This document shows positions 17,503 through 25,504 of a DNA stretch of 64,000 bases, one piece after another. The translations under genes and the position numbers were made by a program. How positions within the stretch are numbered: position 1 is the first letter of the stretch; every line of letters starts with the position of its first letter. The notes below the pieces were generated by a model that had not been told where the DNA came from, did no database searches, and worked only from the letters and a program-made list of their open reading frames with translations. This stretch comes from Nitrospirota bacterium (GTDB taxonomy: Bacteria > Nitrospirota > UBA9217): NCBI GenBank assembly GCA_023229435.1, contig JALNZF010000003.1:62001-126000 (forward strand), in the 5' to 3' direction.

Positions 17503-17967
17503 ATGAAATTCATCGCTGACGTCATGTTGGGAAGGCTCGCGAAACGGCTCCGTCTCCTCGGATTCGACGTCCTCTACGTTCGAACGTTGAATAACAACGA
17601 GATAATCCGCCTTTCGCTCGAGCAGGACCGCGTGATTCTGACCCGGGATATGGCACTCAGTGACAGGCCCCTGGCCGAGAACCATCTGTTCATCAAAAGC
17701 GACCTCGTGCAGGAACAGGTTGAGCAGGTACTCTTAACCGTTCCCCTTGAAACACCCCTTAATCCCCTCTCCCGTTGTTCCGAGTGCAATGATCTCCTCG
17801 ACCGTATTTTGCGGGAGGAAGTTCGGGACCTTGTGCCGCACCATGTTTTCGAGAACCAGGAGGTGTTCCTGCGCTGTCCGCGATGCAATAGACTCTACTG
17901 GCACGGCACCCATGTGATGAGGATGGCTATATTGGGACGAAAGAAACAAACGGCTAAGAACAGCTGA
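17503..17967 (+). CDS. Mut7-C RNase-domain protein with zinc ribbon
   Basis: The 155-residue product begins 'MKFIADVMLGRLAKRLRLLGFDV', the diagnostic opening of the Mut7-C (PIN-like) domain. It has acidic residues at D6 and in 'LTRDMALSD', then a C-terminal zinc ribbon with 'CSECN' and 'CPRCNRLYW'. The family is predicted to be a ribonuclease related to the C-terminal part of Mut-7. The frame opens at 17467 but the alignment starts at 17503. Its ribosome binding region lies next to the right repeat of the preceding cassette, so that insertion may have altered its expression. Confidence 0.85.
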   Translation: MKFIADVMLGRLAKRLRLLGFDVLYVRTLNNNEIIRLSLEQDRVILTRDMALSDRPLAENHLFIKSDLVQEQVEQVLLTVPLETPLNPLSRCSECNDLLDRILREEVRDLVPHHVFENQEVFLRCPRCNRLYWHGTHVMRMAILGRKKQTAKNS

Positions 17968-18026
17968 ACATGGATCAAAAAGAGCAATAACAGCGCAAAA
18001 TAATCTTTTGTTTCATTTTTCAAGAA

Positions 18027-18055
18027 TTGACAGAGGTTGTATACCAGAGTATAAT
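18027..18055 (+). promoter_or_regulatory. Consensus sigma-70 promoter for the Fn3 lipoprotein
   Basis: TTGACA, a 17-base spacer and TATAAT match the consensus at every position. The transcript would start near 18062, about 60 bases before the ATG, with GGGAGG as ribosome binding site. This is the best promoter in the window and predicts strong constitutive expression. Confidence 0.85.
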
Positions 18056-18123
18056 TCAGCGTAAATCAGTTTGAACCGCAAGGTTAGCTTGAAATCTTAC
18101 TATTAAACAGGGAGGGTGATTCA

Positions 18124-18834
18124 ATGAGGGGAAATATATTCTTCTGCAAAATGCAATTACTAGTGGCATTGTCGGCGGTTTTACTGATCAGTGGTTGCGG
18201 ATCATCAAGTTCTTCGGACAGCACACCTCCTGATACAACCGCGCCTACAGCGCCGACTTATTTGACGGCTGTTGCCGCAAGCGACACCAAGGTAAGTCTA
18301 CGATGGTCTGCTTCTACCGACAATGTCGGCGTCACGGGGTATAAGATTTATCGGGGTAGCACACAGATAGGGACAACGACGGAAACACTTTATTCCAATA
18401 CCGGGTGTACCGCCTCTTCCGCGTATACTTATACAGTGGCCGCTTATGATGCCGCAGGCAATACCTCCACGCCTTCTTCAAGCGCATCGACAACTACTCT
18501 TGCTCCCGGGACTTCGGACTACTCTCCAACGTCAACATCGGCAACACCTTCTGCACCTGCGAATCTGACGGCCACTGCATCAAGCTCGAGTAAGATATCC
18601 CTCAGCTGGAGTCCCTCCAATGACAATATTGGTGTATCTGGTTACAATATCTATCGTGCAACATCCGCATCCAATACGCCCACAATAATCGGTACTTCGA
18701 CCACGACATCCTATACCGATACCGGCCTGACAGGAGCCACAACATACTATTACGTGGTTAGGGCATTTGACGGGTACCCGAATGAGTCGCTTAACAGCAT
18801 GCAAGTTTCAGCGACGACACTTCAAGCTCCATGA
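18124..18834 (+). CDS. Lipoprotein with two fibronectin type III domains
   Basis: This 236-residue protein has a lipoprotein signal with 'LLISGCGSSSSS' (lipidated Cys near residue 25), a Ser/Thr/Pro linker and two Fn3 domains at about 37-125 and 140-236. Each domain opens with 'AP..LTA.A.S..KISLSW' and ends with a Thr-rich strand. Such proteins are usually outer-membrane or surface anchored and bind carbohydrate or protein partners. A strong promoter upstream and a strong terminator downstream make it a single-gene unit. No catalytic domain is present. Confidence 0.87.
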   Translation: MRGNIFFCKMQLLVALSAVLLISGCGSSSSSDSTPPDTTAPTAPTYLTAVAASDTKVSLRWSASTDNVGVTGYKIYRGSTQIGTTTETLYSNTGCTASSAYTYTVAAYDAAGNTSTPSSSASTTTLAPGTSDYSPTSTSATPSAPANLTATASSSSKISLSWSPSNDNIGVSGYNIYRATSASNTPTIIGTSTTTSYTDTGLTGATTYYYVVRAFDGYPNESLNSMQVSATTLQAP

Positions 18835-18933
18835 GCCGCGCTTCGATAGTAAGACGGTCACTAGTATATAACGAAGTGAAGGCCGGATATATCTGCGTAA
18901 GTTGATGTCAGGCAGTAAGAATCCGCGACAATC

Positions 18934-18975
18934 AAAAGGCTGTTCATACAGGATACCGTATGGACAGCCTTTTTT
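18934..18975 (+). terminator. Rho-independent terminator after the Fn3 lipoprotein
   Basis: AAAAGGCTGTTCATAC (18934-18949) pairs with GTATGGACAGCCTTTT (18958-18973) and a T run follows. It also separates this rightward unit from the leftward rodZ operon, whose stop is at 19061. Confidence 0.85.
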
Positions 18976-19060
18976 ATTTACAACGTAACGTATTGAGGGA
19001 AAATTCTACGGTACTATGATCGGCACCGTCACGAGGATGCAGATCGGAACGCGAGTCAAA

Positions 19061-19891
19061 TCACAATGGTGCCGGCGCGATAGGCCCATGCTTTTCATTC
19101 GGGGCTGCAGGCTGAGTCTGCTGAGGGTCCACAGCCGGCTTTCTTTTTGGTTTTTCCGGCTGAATATTTCTGTTCACAATGCCCGAGGCAATGATGGACA
19201 TATCCCTGACCACTTCATTTTTGGGTTCATTCACAATCAGTTCCCGGCCGTTGAGCATCAGCTTGAGAGACTTTGCGCTGCCGTAGCTCAGTAAAAACCT
19301 TTCATCGGCGCTCCAAATGAGACTCTCGTCTTTTTTCAGCAAGGCTTTCTTCTGAGGGCTGTTATCGGTGCGCACCAGAAGCCAGGTGTCTTCCAGGGCT
19401 ACTACTTCAAGGTAAAGCTTGTCCATTTGCATGACCGGGCCCGGGGCGGTAACTGTTTGACCGGTGGACATCGGCGTTACAACCTGCTTTGTTTCCCGTG
19501 GACGCCGATCCGGCAGTGCCGTGAACATGAAAAGAATGAGCGCGATCACGATGCCGGCGCCCCAAAGGAACGGCTCGATCGTGGTCGAACGCGGTTTTTT
19601 CTGGTCGCCGCCTGCAACTGCCGGTTCTTTCTCCACAACAGAGCTTGTTTCAGACTTCGGGTCCTTCAATTCCCCATATTTTTTCATGACCTGCGATTCA
19701 TCAAGACGGAGAAACTTCCCGTAGTTCTTCAAAAAACCCTTAACGAAAACCTCGCCGGGCAGTCTGGAAAAATCCTCTTCTTCGAGGGCCTTGAGGTATG
19801 CGATGCCGATACGGGTCTGCTGCGCAGCGTCATGCAGATCGATGCCGCGTGCCTCCCGGGCACTGCGTAAGTATTGTCCTAACGTCCCCAT
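19061..19891 (-). CDS. rodZ: RodZ-like cytoskeletal/HTH membrane protein
   Basis: The protein opens 'MGTLGQYLRSAREARGIDL', the helix-turn-helix of RodZ. One membrane helix lies near residue 115-135 ('GAGIVIALILFMFTALP'), and a periplasmic DUF4115 domain follows ('LYLEVVALEDTWLLVRTD'). RodZ links MreB to the envelope and helps keep rod shape. A GTG at 19900 overlaps the upstream stop but sits directly on the GAGG ribosome binding site, so the ATG at 19891, 8 bases from GAGG, is preferred. It follows a PilF-like gene, as in many proteobacteria. Confidence 0.85.
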   Translation of the reverse strand: MGTLGQYLRSAREARGIDLHDAAQQTRIGIAYLKALEEEDFSRLPGEVFVKGFLKNYGKFLRLDESQVMKKYGELKDPKSETSSVVEKEPAVAGGDQKKPRSTTIEPFLWGAGIVIALILFMFTALPDRRPRETKQVVTPMSTGQTVTAPGPVMQMDKLYLEVVALEDTWLLVRTDNSPQKKALLKKDESLIWSADERFLLSYGSAKSLKLMLNGRELIVNEPKNEVVRDMSIIASGIVNRNIQPEKPKRKPAVDPQQTQPAAPNEKHGPIAPAPL

Positions 19892-19896
19892 CCGTG

Positions 19897-20637
19897 TCAC
19901 CTCAGGATCTTGATATATTCGTTCGCCTTCTGTGCCAGGTCGCTCTTCGGGGCCAGTTCGGCCGCTTTTTTAAACTCCGTAAGCGCGGACTTTTTGTTCC
20001 CTTCCTTGAGGTAGGCGAGACCAAGGCTATATCGCATATTCGCATTCTGAGGAGCAAGCCCGACGCCTTCCTGGAACTCGCTGATCGCCTCTTTTATTTT
20101 CCCCGCTTCCATCAAAGCCGTACCAAGCTTGATAACGGTCCACTCGATGTTGACGAACCGCTTGGACTCGCGGTATGCTTCTGCCGCTTTTTCGTACTCC
20201 TTCTGCTCCATGTACAGATCACCAAGGTTCAGGTAGGGAATGTGGGGAGTTGTATACAGCTTATTGGCAAGGGCCTTATTTAAGGCCTTGACAGCCTCTT
20301 TCCATTTCTTCTGCTTCGAATAAACAACACCGAGGGCATTGTATGCCTCAGAATAATCGGGGTCCTGGTCGATCGCTTTTTGATAGTATTTAGCCGCGTC
20401 TTCCAGTTTACCCTGATAGTCGCTGATAATGCCCAGTCCGTAATAGGACTGCTTGAAGGTGCTGTCGTTCTGGAGAGAACGGTTGAATTCAACGGACGCC
20501 ATCTCGTAGTTTTTTTCCTGAAGGTGAGACAAGCCCTTCATATAATACCCTTCAGCCATCTTGGCTTTATCTACCGTGTTACCGGTCGTAACGCAGCCCG
20601 TCAACAGCAGAAGTACTATCAATACAAATGTTCTCAT
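19897..20637 (-). CDS. PilF/PilW-like TPR lipoprotein
   Basis: This 246-residue lipoprotein (signal 'LLLLTGCVTTG') is made of about six tetratricopeptide repeats, for example 'AEGYYMKGLSHLQEKNYEMA' and 'SEAYNALGVVYSKQKKWKEA'. It resembles the pilotin PilF/PilW that helps assemble the type IV pilus secretin, and the pilF-rodZ order supports this. No other pilus gene is in the window, so the pilus role is inference. The stop codon overlaps the region of the rodZ start. Confidence 0.75.
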   Translation of the reverse strand: MRTFVLIVLLLLTGCVTTGNTVDKAKMAEGYYMKGLSHLQEKNYEMASVEFNRSLQNDSTFKQSYYGLGIISDYQGKLEDAAKYYQKAIDQDPDYSEAYNALGVVYSKQKKWKEAVKALNKALANKLYTTPHIPYLNLGDLYMEQKEYEKAAEAYRESKRFVNIEWTVIKLGTALMEAGKIKEAISEFQEGVGLAPQNANMRYSLGLAYLKEGNKKSALTEFKKAAELAPKSDLAQKANEYIKILR

Positions 20638-20653
20638 AACGTTAAGCCCCCTC

Positions 20654-21451
20654 TCAAAACGATGTGAGTAGACGCGCGAGTGCCTCCCGGTCCCTGCTCA
20701 CAACGCTGGTCACGATAAAAGATGTCTTTTTTGCCGTCTTCTTTGGCGGTGTTTCGATGCCGGTCGTCGCCTCTTTCTGCGCTGTCTCCCCGCTGCGCTT
20801 TGTCTCTGCAGGCGGAGTGGCCTGAACTTCCAGCTGGACCGTCTCCGTCACCGGAGCCTGGCGTGGCCGCTCCTTTGTCTCCGCAGGATAGGCCTTGGGC
20901 AGAGGTTTAAGAGTTTTTATCGGTGCTGCCGGAGGTTCTGGCGCGCTTATTGCCTCGGCTGCCGGTGCGGGCGCGGGCTGCCCCGGTGCTGTCGGCGGCT
21001 GCGGAGCAGGAGCGGAAACAACGACTTCCGGCACGGGAGGCTGTTCCACCGGTACAGCCTCCGGCTCTGTTTTCGTGCTGAAGATACCCTGACTCTCGAT
21101 CCAGCTGTCCTGCTCCGAATCGGACATGCCCGCTAAATCGACCTCATCCATCATCGCACCCATGTACTCGGCAAAGTCGCGCGCCTCGTCCTCGATTTCC
21201 GACAGTTCGTTCTCCAAGAAAGGGTTCGCGGAATGTTTGTAAATAAGTTTCCGGTCGGTAAGGAGTAAATGAAGCCCGATATAAGCCGAGAGCCTGTTTC
21301 TCCCCTCGCGGAAAATAAACACGTAGCTTCGCGCCTCCTCGAGACTCGTTTCCGGAGTGGCAACCTGGTGGCTGTTCATGGAAAGGAGCACCTTGTATAT
21401 ATTCTTTTTCTTCAGGTCTTTCTCGGTTGTTTTCGGGTCGATCGTAAACAT
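20654..21451 (-). CDS. Unknown protein with a Pro/Ala-rich tail
   Basis: No family is recognised. The first 120 residues look folded ('SYVFIFREGRNRLSAYIGLHLLLTDRKLIYKH') and end in an acidic helix. About 130 residues of Pro/Ala/Glu-rich low-complexity sequence follow, then a short conserved-looking C-terminus, 'TSFIVTSVVSRDREAL'. GGAGG precedes the ATG at 21451; the frame extends further upstream into a repeat. It is encoded between the PfkB kinase and the PilF-like gene. A scaffold or envelope role is possible. Confidence 0.7.
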   Translation of the reverse strand: MFTIDPKTTEKDLKKKNIYKVLLSMNSHQVATPETSLEEARSYVFIFREGRNRLSAYIGLHLLLTDRKLIYKHSANPFLENELSEIEDEARDFAEYMGAMMDEVDLAGMSDSEQDSWIESQGIFSTKTEPEAVPVEQPPVPEVVVSAPAPQPPTAPGQPAPAPAAEAISAPEPPAAPIKTLKPLPKAYPAETKERPRQAPVTETVQLEVQATPPAETKRSGETAQKEATTGIETPPKKTAKKTSFIVTSVVSRDREALARLLTSF

Positions 21452-21472
21452 GGGTTGATTCAACCTCCACGT

Positions 21473-21612
21473 TAAAATTCCAAATATCAAATCCCAAATT
21501 ACAACTAATATTCAAATACCAAATCCCAATATCCAAATTGTTTGGAGCTTGTCTTCTAATTTTTGGAGCTTATTTGTTATTTGATGCTTGTTATTTGGAA
21601 CTTGTTATTGTT
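21473..21612. repeat. AT-rich palindrome, 'CCAAATATCAAATCCCAAAT' family
   Basis: A left block of degenerate words such as ATTCCAAATATCAAATCCC faces a right block of inverted words such as ATTTGTTATTTGATGCTTG. Related palindromes lie at 32086-32198 and 34683-34830. It fills the gap between the PfkB kinase stop and the next start. Confidence 0.65.
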
Positions 21613-21615
21613 CTG

Positions 21616-22524
21616 TTATATATCCTCGAAATGGGTGAGCTTCTTGAACTCCCGAAACCTGCCTTCGATCTCTTTGTAATCCAGGCTTCGGAGACGGTCA
21701 AGACTGAAGGACTCCACGTTCAGCGAAGCCATGACGCTGCCGAAGATCACGGCCTTTCTCATGCTCTCTTCAGCGAAATTCATGGTGCTCGCCAGATATC
21801 CAATAAAACCGCCGGCAAACGTGTCTCCGGCGCCCGTGGGATCGAACACGGCTTCGAGCGGATAGGCGGGAGCGCTGAATACACTGTGGCCGTTGAACAT
21901 AAGTGCGCCATAGCTTCCCTGCTTGACCACGATCGTTTTCGGTCCCATGGCCTGCACACTCTTCGCCGCTTTGACCAGACTTGCCTCGCCGGATAGCTGC
22001 CTGACCTCAGATTCATTGATGGTCAGCAAATCCACTTCTTTCAGTGTTCGTTTGAGCGCATCGGGCTTGCTCGATATCCAGTAATTCATGGTATCGCAGG
22101 CCACCAGCTTCGGTTTCTTGACCTGCCGTAAAACATCGAGCTGGATCTCGGGGTCCACGTTCGCCAGGAACACGACGTCCGAGTTTTTATAGTCCTCCAC
22201 GATGTTCGGTTTGAAGGTCGCCAGAACATTCAGGTGCGTGGCAAGGGTGTGCGCTTCGTTCAGATCATAGCCGTATTCGCCCTTCCAGCGAAAAGTCTCT
22301 CCCTTTTGGACCTCAAGACCCCGCGTATCGATATTCTTGCTTTTAAGAAACTGAATGTGCTCCCGGGGAAAATCTTCACCGATCACGGCCACAAGCCGGA
22401 CATCGGAAAAATAGCTCGCCGAAGTTGAGAAATAGGTGGCTGAGCCGCCGAGGGCATTTTCAACGTTTCCAAAAGGGGTCTTGACCGAATCAAGAGCGAC
22501 CGTACCGACAACCAGAAGACTCAC
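21616..22524 (-). CDS. PfkB-family carbohydrate/nucleoside kinase
   Basis: This 302-residue ribokinase-fold protein has the N-terminal 'NALGGSATYFSTSASYF' glycine motif and the C-terminal signature 'DPTGAGDTFAGGFIGYL', where the Asp is the catalytic base. It starts with GTG behind GGAGG. It is downstream of mtnP, so a nucleoside or methylthioribose-related substrate is an attractive guess, but the sequence alone does not fix the substrate. Confidence 0.85.
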   Translation of the reverse strand: MSLLVVGTVALDSVKTPFGNVENALGGSATYFSTSASYFSDVRLVAVIGEDFPREHIQFLKSKNIDTRGLEVQKGETFRWKGEYGYDLNEAHTLATHLNVLATFKPNIVEDYKNSDVVFLANVDPEIQLDVLRQVKKPKLVACDTMNYWISSKPDALKRTLKEVDLLTINESEVRQLSGEASLVKAAKSVQAMGPKTIVVKQGSYGALMFNGHSVFSAPAYPLEAVFDPTGAGDTFAGGFIGYLASTMNFAEESMRKAVIFGSVMASLNVESFSLDRLRSLDYKEIEGRFREFKKLTHFEDI

Positions 22525-22535
22525 TCAATAACCTC

Positions 22536-22754
22536 CAATGCAAAGTGCAAAAAGCAAAGTGCAAATTTGTTTAATTCATGTGTAACTATTCAGGCCAAAT
22601 CAGGTCAAAATCTGTTAGCCGCGAAAGAACGCAAGGATCGCAGAGAGAATTACAACTGATACATGGCTTCACGTTTTTTCTTTGAGTTCTTTGCGTTCTT
22701 TTGCGGCCAATCTGAGTAGTTGCCCTTCCTTTTGCATTTTGCACTTATCATTTT
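22536..22754. repeat. Nested palindromes between mtnP and the PfkB gene
   Basis: The outer pair consists of words like GCAAAGTGCAAAAAGC on the left and TTTTGCATTTTGCAC on the right. Inside it (22581-22722) is a member of the AAAGAACGC family that matches 777-929. One repeat therefore appears to have inserted into, or formed within, another. The outer right arm touches the mtnP stop codon. Confidence 0.7.
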
Positions 22755-23638
22755 GACTTCAAGTATTTCCCGATGATCAACGCCAGGTCCTTCTTCGTTT
22801 TCGCCGGTATCAGTTTCTCCGGCGTCATGATCGTGTTTCGGAGCGCCTCGCCGCACCCGCAGGTGCGTGTTTCCGGCAGGATGCGCACGGCCTCTCGGAT
22901 CATGTCCTTTGACGTTTCGATGTTATGCTTCATGACCGCGAGCACGGCTTCGACGGTAACGGCCTCCTCGCTGTGGTGCCAGCAATCGTAGTCGGTTGCG
23001 AGGGCGATGGTGCTGTAGCAGATCTCAGCCTCGCGCGCAAGTTTGGCCTCGGTGGCGTTCGTCATGCCGATGACATCGACGTTCCACATCCGGTAGATGA
23101 GCGACTCGGCGCGGGTCGAAAACTGGGGCCCTTCCATGCAGAGGTACGTCCCGCCGCGGTGCACGGTTGCCCCGACCGCTGTACCGGCCTCACTCAGAAT
23201 TCTGCAGAGGTCGGAACAGACCGGATCTGCCATTCCCACATGCGCCACAACACCGTTGCCGAAGAACGTGCTCCTGCGGTGCTTCGTATGATCGTAGAAC
23301 TGGTCCGGGATCACGATTTCACCGGGTTTTATCTCTTCCTTCATGCTGCCCACGGCGCTCACGGAGATGATGCGATCAACGCCGAGTTTCTTCATGCCGT
23401 AGATGTTCGCCCGGTAGTTGATGTCCGTGGGAAAGATGCGGTGGCCGCGGCCATGCCTTGGGAGAAAAGCGACCCGTTTGCCATGCAGCGTGCCGATGCG
23501 GTATTCGTCCGAGGGCTTGCCGAACGGCGTCGTCATCGTTACAGTTTTGATCTGCGTCAACCCTTCCATGTCATACAGGCCGCTGCCGCCGATCACGCCG
23601 ATACTGATTTTTTCCGTCTTTGAAGATCGCCTTACCAT
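22748..23638 (-). CDS. mtnP: 5'-methylthioadenosine phosphorylase
   Basis: This purine nucleoside phosphorylase family 2 enzyme splits methylthioadenosine into adenine and methylthioribose-1-phosphate, the substrate of MtnA. It has 'IGVIGGSGLYDMEGL', 'LPRHGRGHRIFPTDINYRAN', 'YLCMEGPQFSTRAES' and 'IGMTNATEAKLAREAE'. The frame opens 46 codons upstream, but homologues begin at 'MVRRSSKTEKISIGV'. It lies between hfq and a PfkB kinase in the long leftward directon. Confidence 0.93.
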   Translation of the reverse strand: MVRRSSKTEKISIGVIGGSGLYDMEGLTQIKTVTMTTPFGKPSDEYRIGTLHGKRVAFLPRHGRGHRIFPTDINYRANIYGMKKLGVDRIISVSAVGSMKEEIKPGEIVIPDQFYDHTKHRRSTFFGNGVVAHVGMADPVCSDLCRILSEAGTAVGATVHRGGTYLCMEGPQFSTRAESLIYRMWNVDVIGMTNATEAKLAREAEICYSTIALATDYDCWHHSEEAVTVEAVLAVMKHNIETSKDMIREAVRILPETRTCGCGEALRNTIMTPEKLIPAKTKKDLALIIGKYLKSK

Positions 23639-23759
23639 GGAATGAAATTCCTTAGAAAATGCAGGGGACACAGATGTTTGCGGATCAAAGCACATGATAC
23701 AATGATTGTATATCCGCATTTCCGCACGTATCTGCGTCCAAACATTTTTTTCTGTTGCT

Positions 23760-24026
23760 TTAGCTTTGAACCGCACCCTGCTCTACTTCTTTTTTCATCT
23801 CCATGTTCTCAACAAGTTCCACAGGCTTATCAGGGATGATGGTTGAGATGGCGTGTTTGTAAACAAGCTGCTGGCTCTCCTGTTTCAACAGGATGACGAA
23901 GTTATCAAACCCCTTTATCATCCCCGTGAGACGCGCCCCGTTCACGAGATACATCGTTACGGGAATCTTCTCCTTGCGCATCTGGTTTAAAAAAATGTCC
24001 TGAAGATTTACCTGAGACTTACCCAT
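23760..24026 (-). CDS. hfq: RNA chaperone Hfq
   Basis: This 88-residue Sm-like protein has the Sm1 and Sm2 motifs, including 'FDNFVILLKQ' and 'YKHAISTI'. It forms hexamers that pair small RNAs with mRNAs. GGAGGG precedes the ATG at 24026; the upstream in-frame extension is not part of the family. It follows miaA, the classic miaA-hfq order. Confidence 0.96.
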   Translation of the reverse strand: MGKSQVNLQDIFLNQMRKEKIPVTMYLVNGARLTGMIKGFDNFVILLKQESQQLVYKHAISTIIPDKPVELVENMEMKKEVEQGAVQS

Positions 24027-24114
24027 CCAACCCTCCGAGTAGCTGTCATAAACGTGCTGCATATCGGTCCAGCGCTGCTACTTGTTAATGTGAGTAATCT
24101 TATACCACCTTGTT

Positions 24115-25047
24115 TCAAATTTCAATGTTTTTCTTTATTCTCTCAAGGATTTCACCCGCGTCCGTGAGTCCCGTGACGTCTACCCATATCGACTCGGGCT
24201 CGCGACGGAACCAGGTGAACTGACGCTTGGCAAACCGCCTGGTATCTCTTTTGAGAAGCATCACTGCCTCCTCCCGGGACGTCTTGCCGAGGAAATGATC
24301 CAGAAAGTGTTTATATCCCAGTCCCTGCATGGAGGAAAGCCCCGGAAGATACCCCTGCTCCATCAACGCTCTCACTTCCGCCTCGAGCCCCGCGGCGATC
24401 ATCTGGTCCACACGCTGTTCGATGCGGGCATACAGTTCGCTCCTGCTCCTGACAAGGAACATCAACCGGTACCGGTATGGTCTGTCCAGAAATGAGTGCT
24501 CTCGCTGAAAATCCGAGAGTTTTCTGTCGCGCAGATAATACACTTCGAGCGCCCTGACCGTGCGCCGGAGATCGTTCGGATGGATCTTGACCGCCGCCTC
24601 GGGATCGACCCTCACCAGGTCTGAGTAGAGGATGCCCGGTTCTCCCTCACCCTCACGCAGGAACAACCGCTCACGCAGTTCAAGGTCTGCTGGCGGCCCG
24701 TGGAACAGGCCCCTCGTGAGCGCACGAATATAGAGTCCCGTGCCCCCCACAACTATGGGCGTGCCGCCTGATGCGAGAATCCCGTCGATGGCTGTCCGGG
24801 CGTCACGGAGGTAGTCGCCGACGCTGTAGGGCTGGTCAGGCGCCGCGATATCGATCATATGGTGATACACGAGCTTTCGCTGTTCCAAAGTGGGTTTGGC
24901 TGTACCGATGTCCATGCCGCGGTAGATCTGCATGGAATCGGCGCTCACGATCTCAGCCCCGAGTTCCCGGGCGAGCTGGATGGATGCATCGGTCTTGCCC
25001 ACGGCAGTAGGCCCGGCGATGATAAGGATGGGTTTGTCGTTCGGCAT
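24115..25047 (-). CDS. miaA: tRNA dimethylallyltransferase
   Basis: MiaA adds a dimethylallyl group to A37 of tRNAs that read UNN codons. The 310-residue protein shows the P-loop 'AGPTAVGKTDASI', 'SADSMQIYRGMDIGTAKP', 'VVGGTGLYIRAL' and the C-terminal 'RRFAKRQFTWFR'. The ATG is 3 bases past the stop of the rhodanese gene, implying coupled translation, and hfq follows. Confidence 0.96.
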   Translation of the reverse strand: MPNDKPILIIAGPTAVGKTDASIQLARELGAEIVSADSMQIYRGMDIGTAKPTLEQRKLVYHHMIDIAAPDQPYSVGDYLRDARTAIDGILASGGTPIVVGGTGLYIRALTRGLFHGPPADLELRERLFLREGEGEPGILYSDLVRVDPEAAVKIHPNDLRRTVRALEVYYLRDRKLSDFQREHSFLDRPYRYRLMFLVRSRSELYARIEQRVDQMIAAGLEAEVRALMEQGYLPGLSSMQGLGYKHFLDHFLGKTSREEAVMLLKRDTRRFAKRQFTWFRREPESIWVDVTGLTDAGEILERIKKNIEI

Positions 25048-25050
25048 GGA

Positions 25051-25458
25051 TTAATGAGTGATGATCTCGATCGGGAACTCGTTCTTTCTCCAGGCTTTCA
25101 TGTGCCCTTCCAGGGAATACACCTTTTCATAGCCCGAGAGATACAGAGATATTCCGGCAATGCCGGAGCGCGGACCGTGCTCGCAATACAGAACAACAGG
25201 GTCCTCTTTGGGATATCCCAGCCCTTTCAGACCGGAGCCGATCGAGTAAAACGGGATATGGAGCGCTCCCGGCACATGGTCCCGGTCATATTCGCCCTGC
25301 GAACGGACATCCACGACCAGCGGCGGCCTCTCCGTCATCATCTGTCTGAGGAGATCGTCACGGGTAATGTTCTTGGCACAGCCGACAACAGGAGTGCTGA
25401 TGATAAGGGCAAGAATAACCAGCGTTATGGAACATCGATAGCTTCGAAAATCCGACAT
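25051..25458 (-). CDS. Rhodanese-domain lipoprotein
   Basis: This is a 135-residue single rhodanese domain with a lipoprotein-type signal ('ISTPVVGCAK'). The active-site loop is 'YCEHGPRSG' with the catalytic Cys, preceded by 'LVVDVRSQGEYDRDHVPGALHIP'. It would act in the periplasm as a sulfurtransferase or sulfur/cyanide-handling protein. It lies between mutL and miaA with very short spacers. Its physiological acceptor is unknown. Confidence 0.87.
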   Translation of the reverse strand: MSDFRSYRCSITLVILALIISTPVVGCAKNITRDDLLRQMMTERPPLVVDVRSQGEYDRDHVPGALHIPFYSIGSGLKGLGYPKEDPVVLYCEHGPRSGIAGISLYLSGYEKVYSLEGHMKAWRKNEFPIEIITH

Positions 25459-25504
25459 CTGCCTCTTTTCTTAATAAACCCCGGGAAGCTGCTTCATTGG
25501 ATTG

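Noticed and set aside
22536..22754. Regular repeated words suggesting a CRISPR array
   Set aside because: The words are inverted about a centre and degenerate, with no constant direct repeat and no spacers of even length; no cas gene is present.
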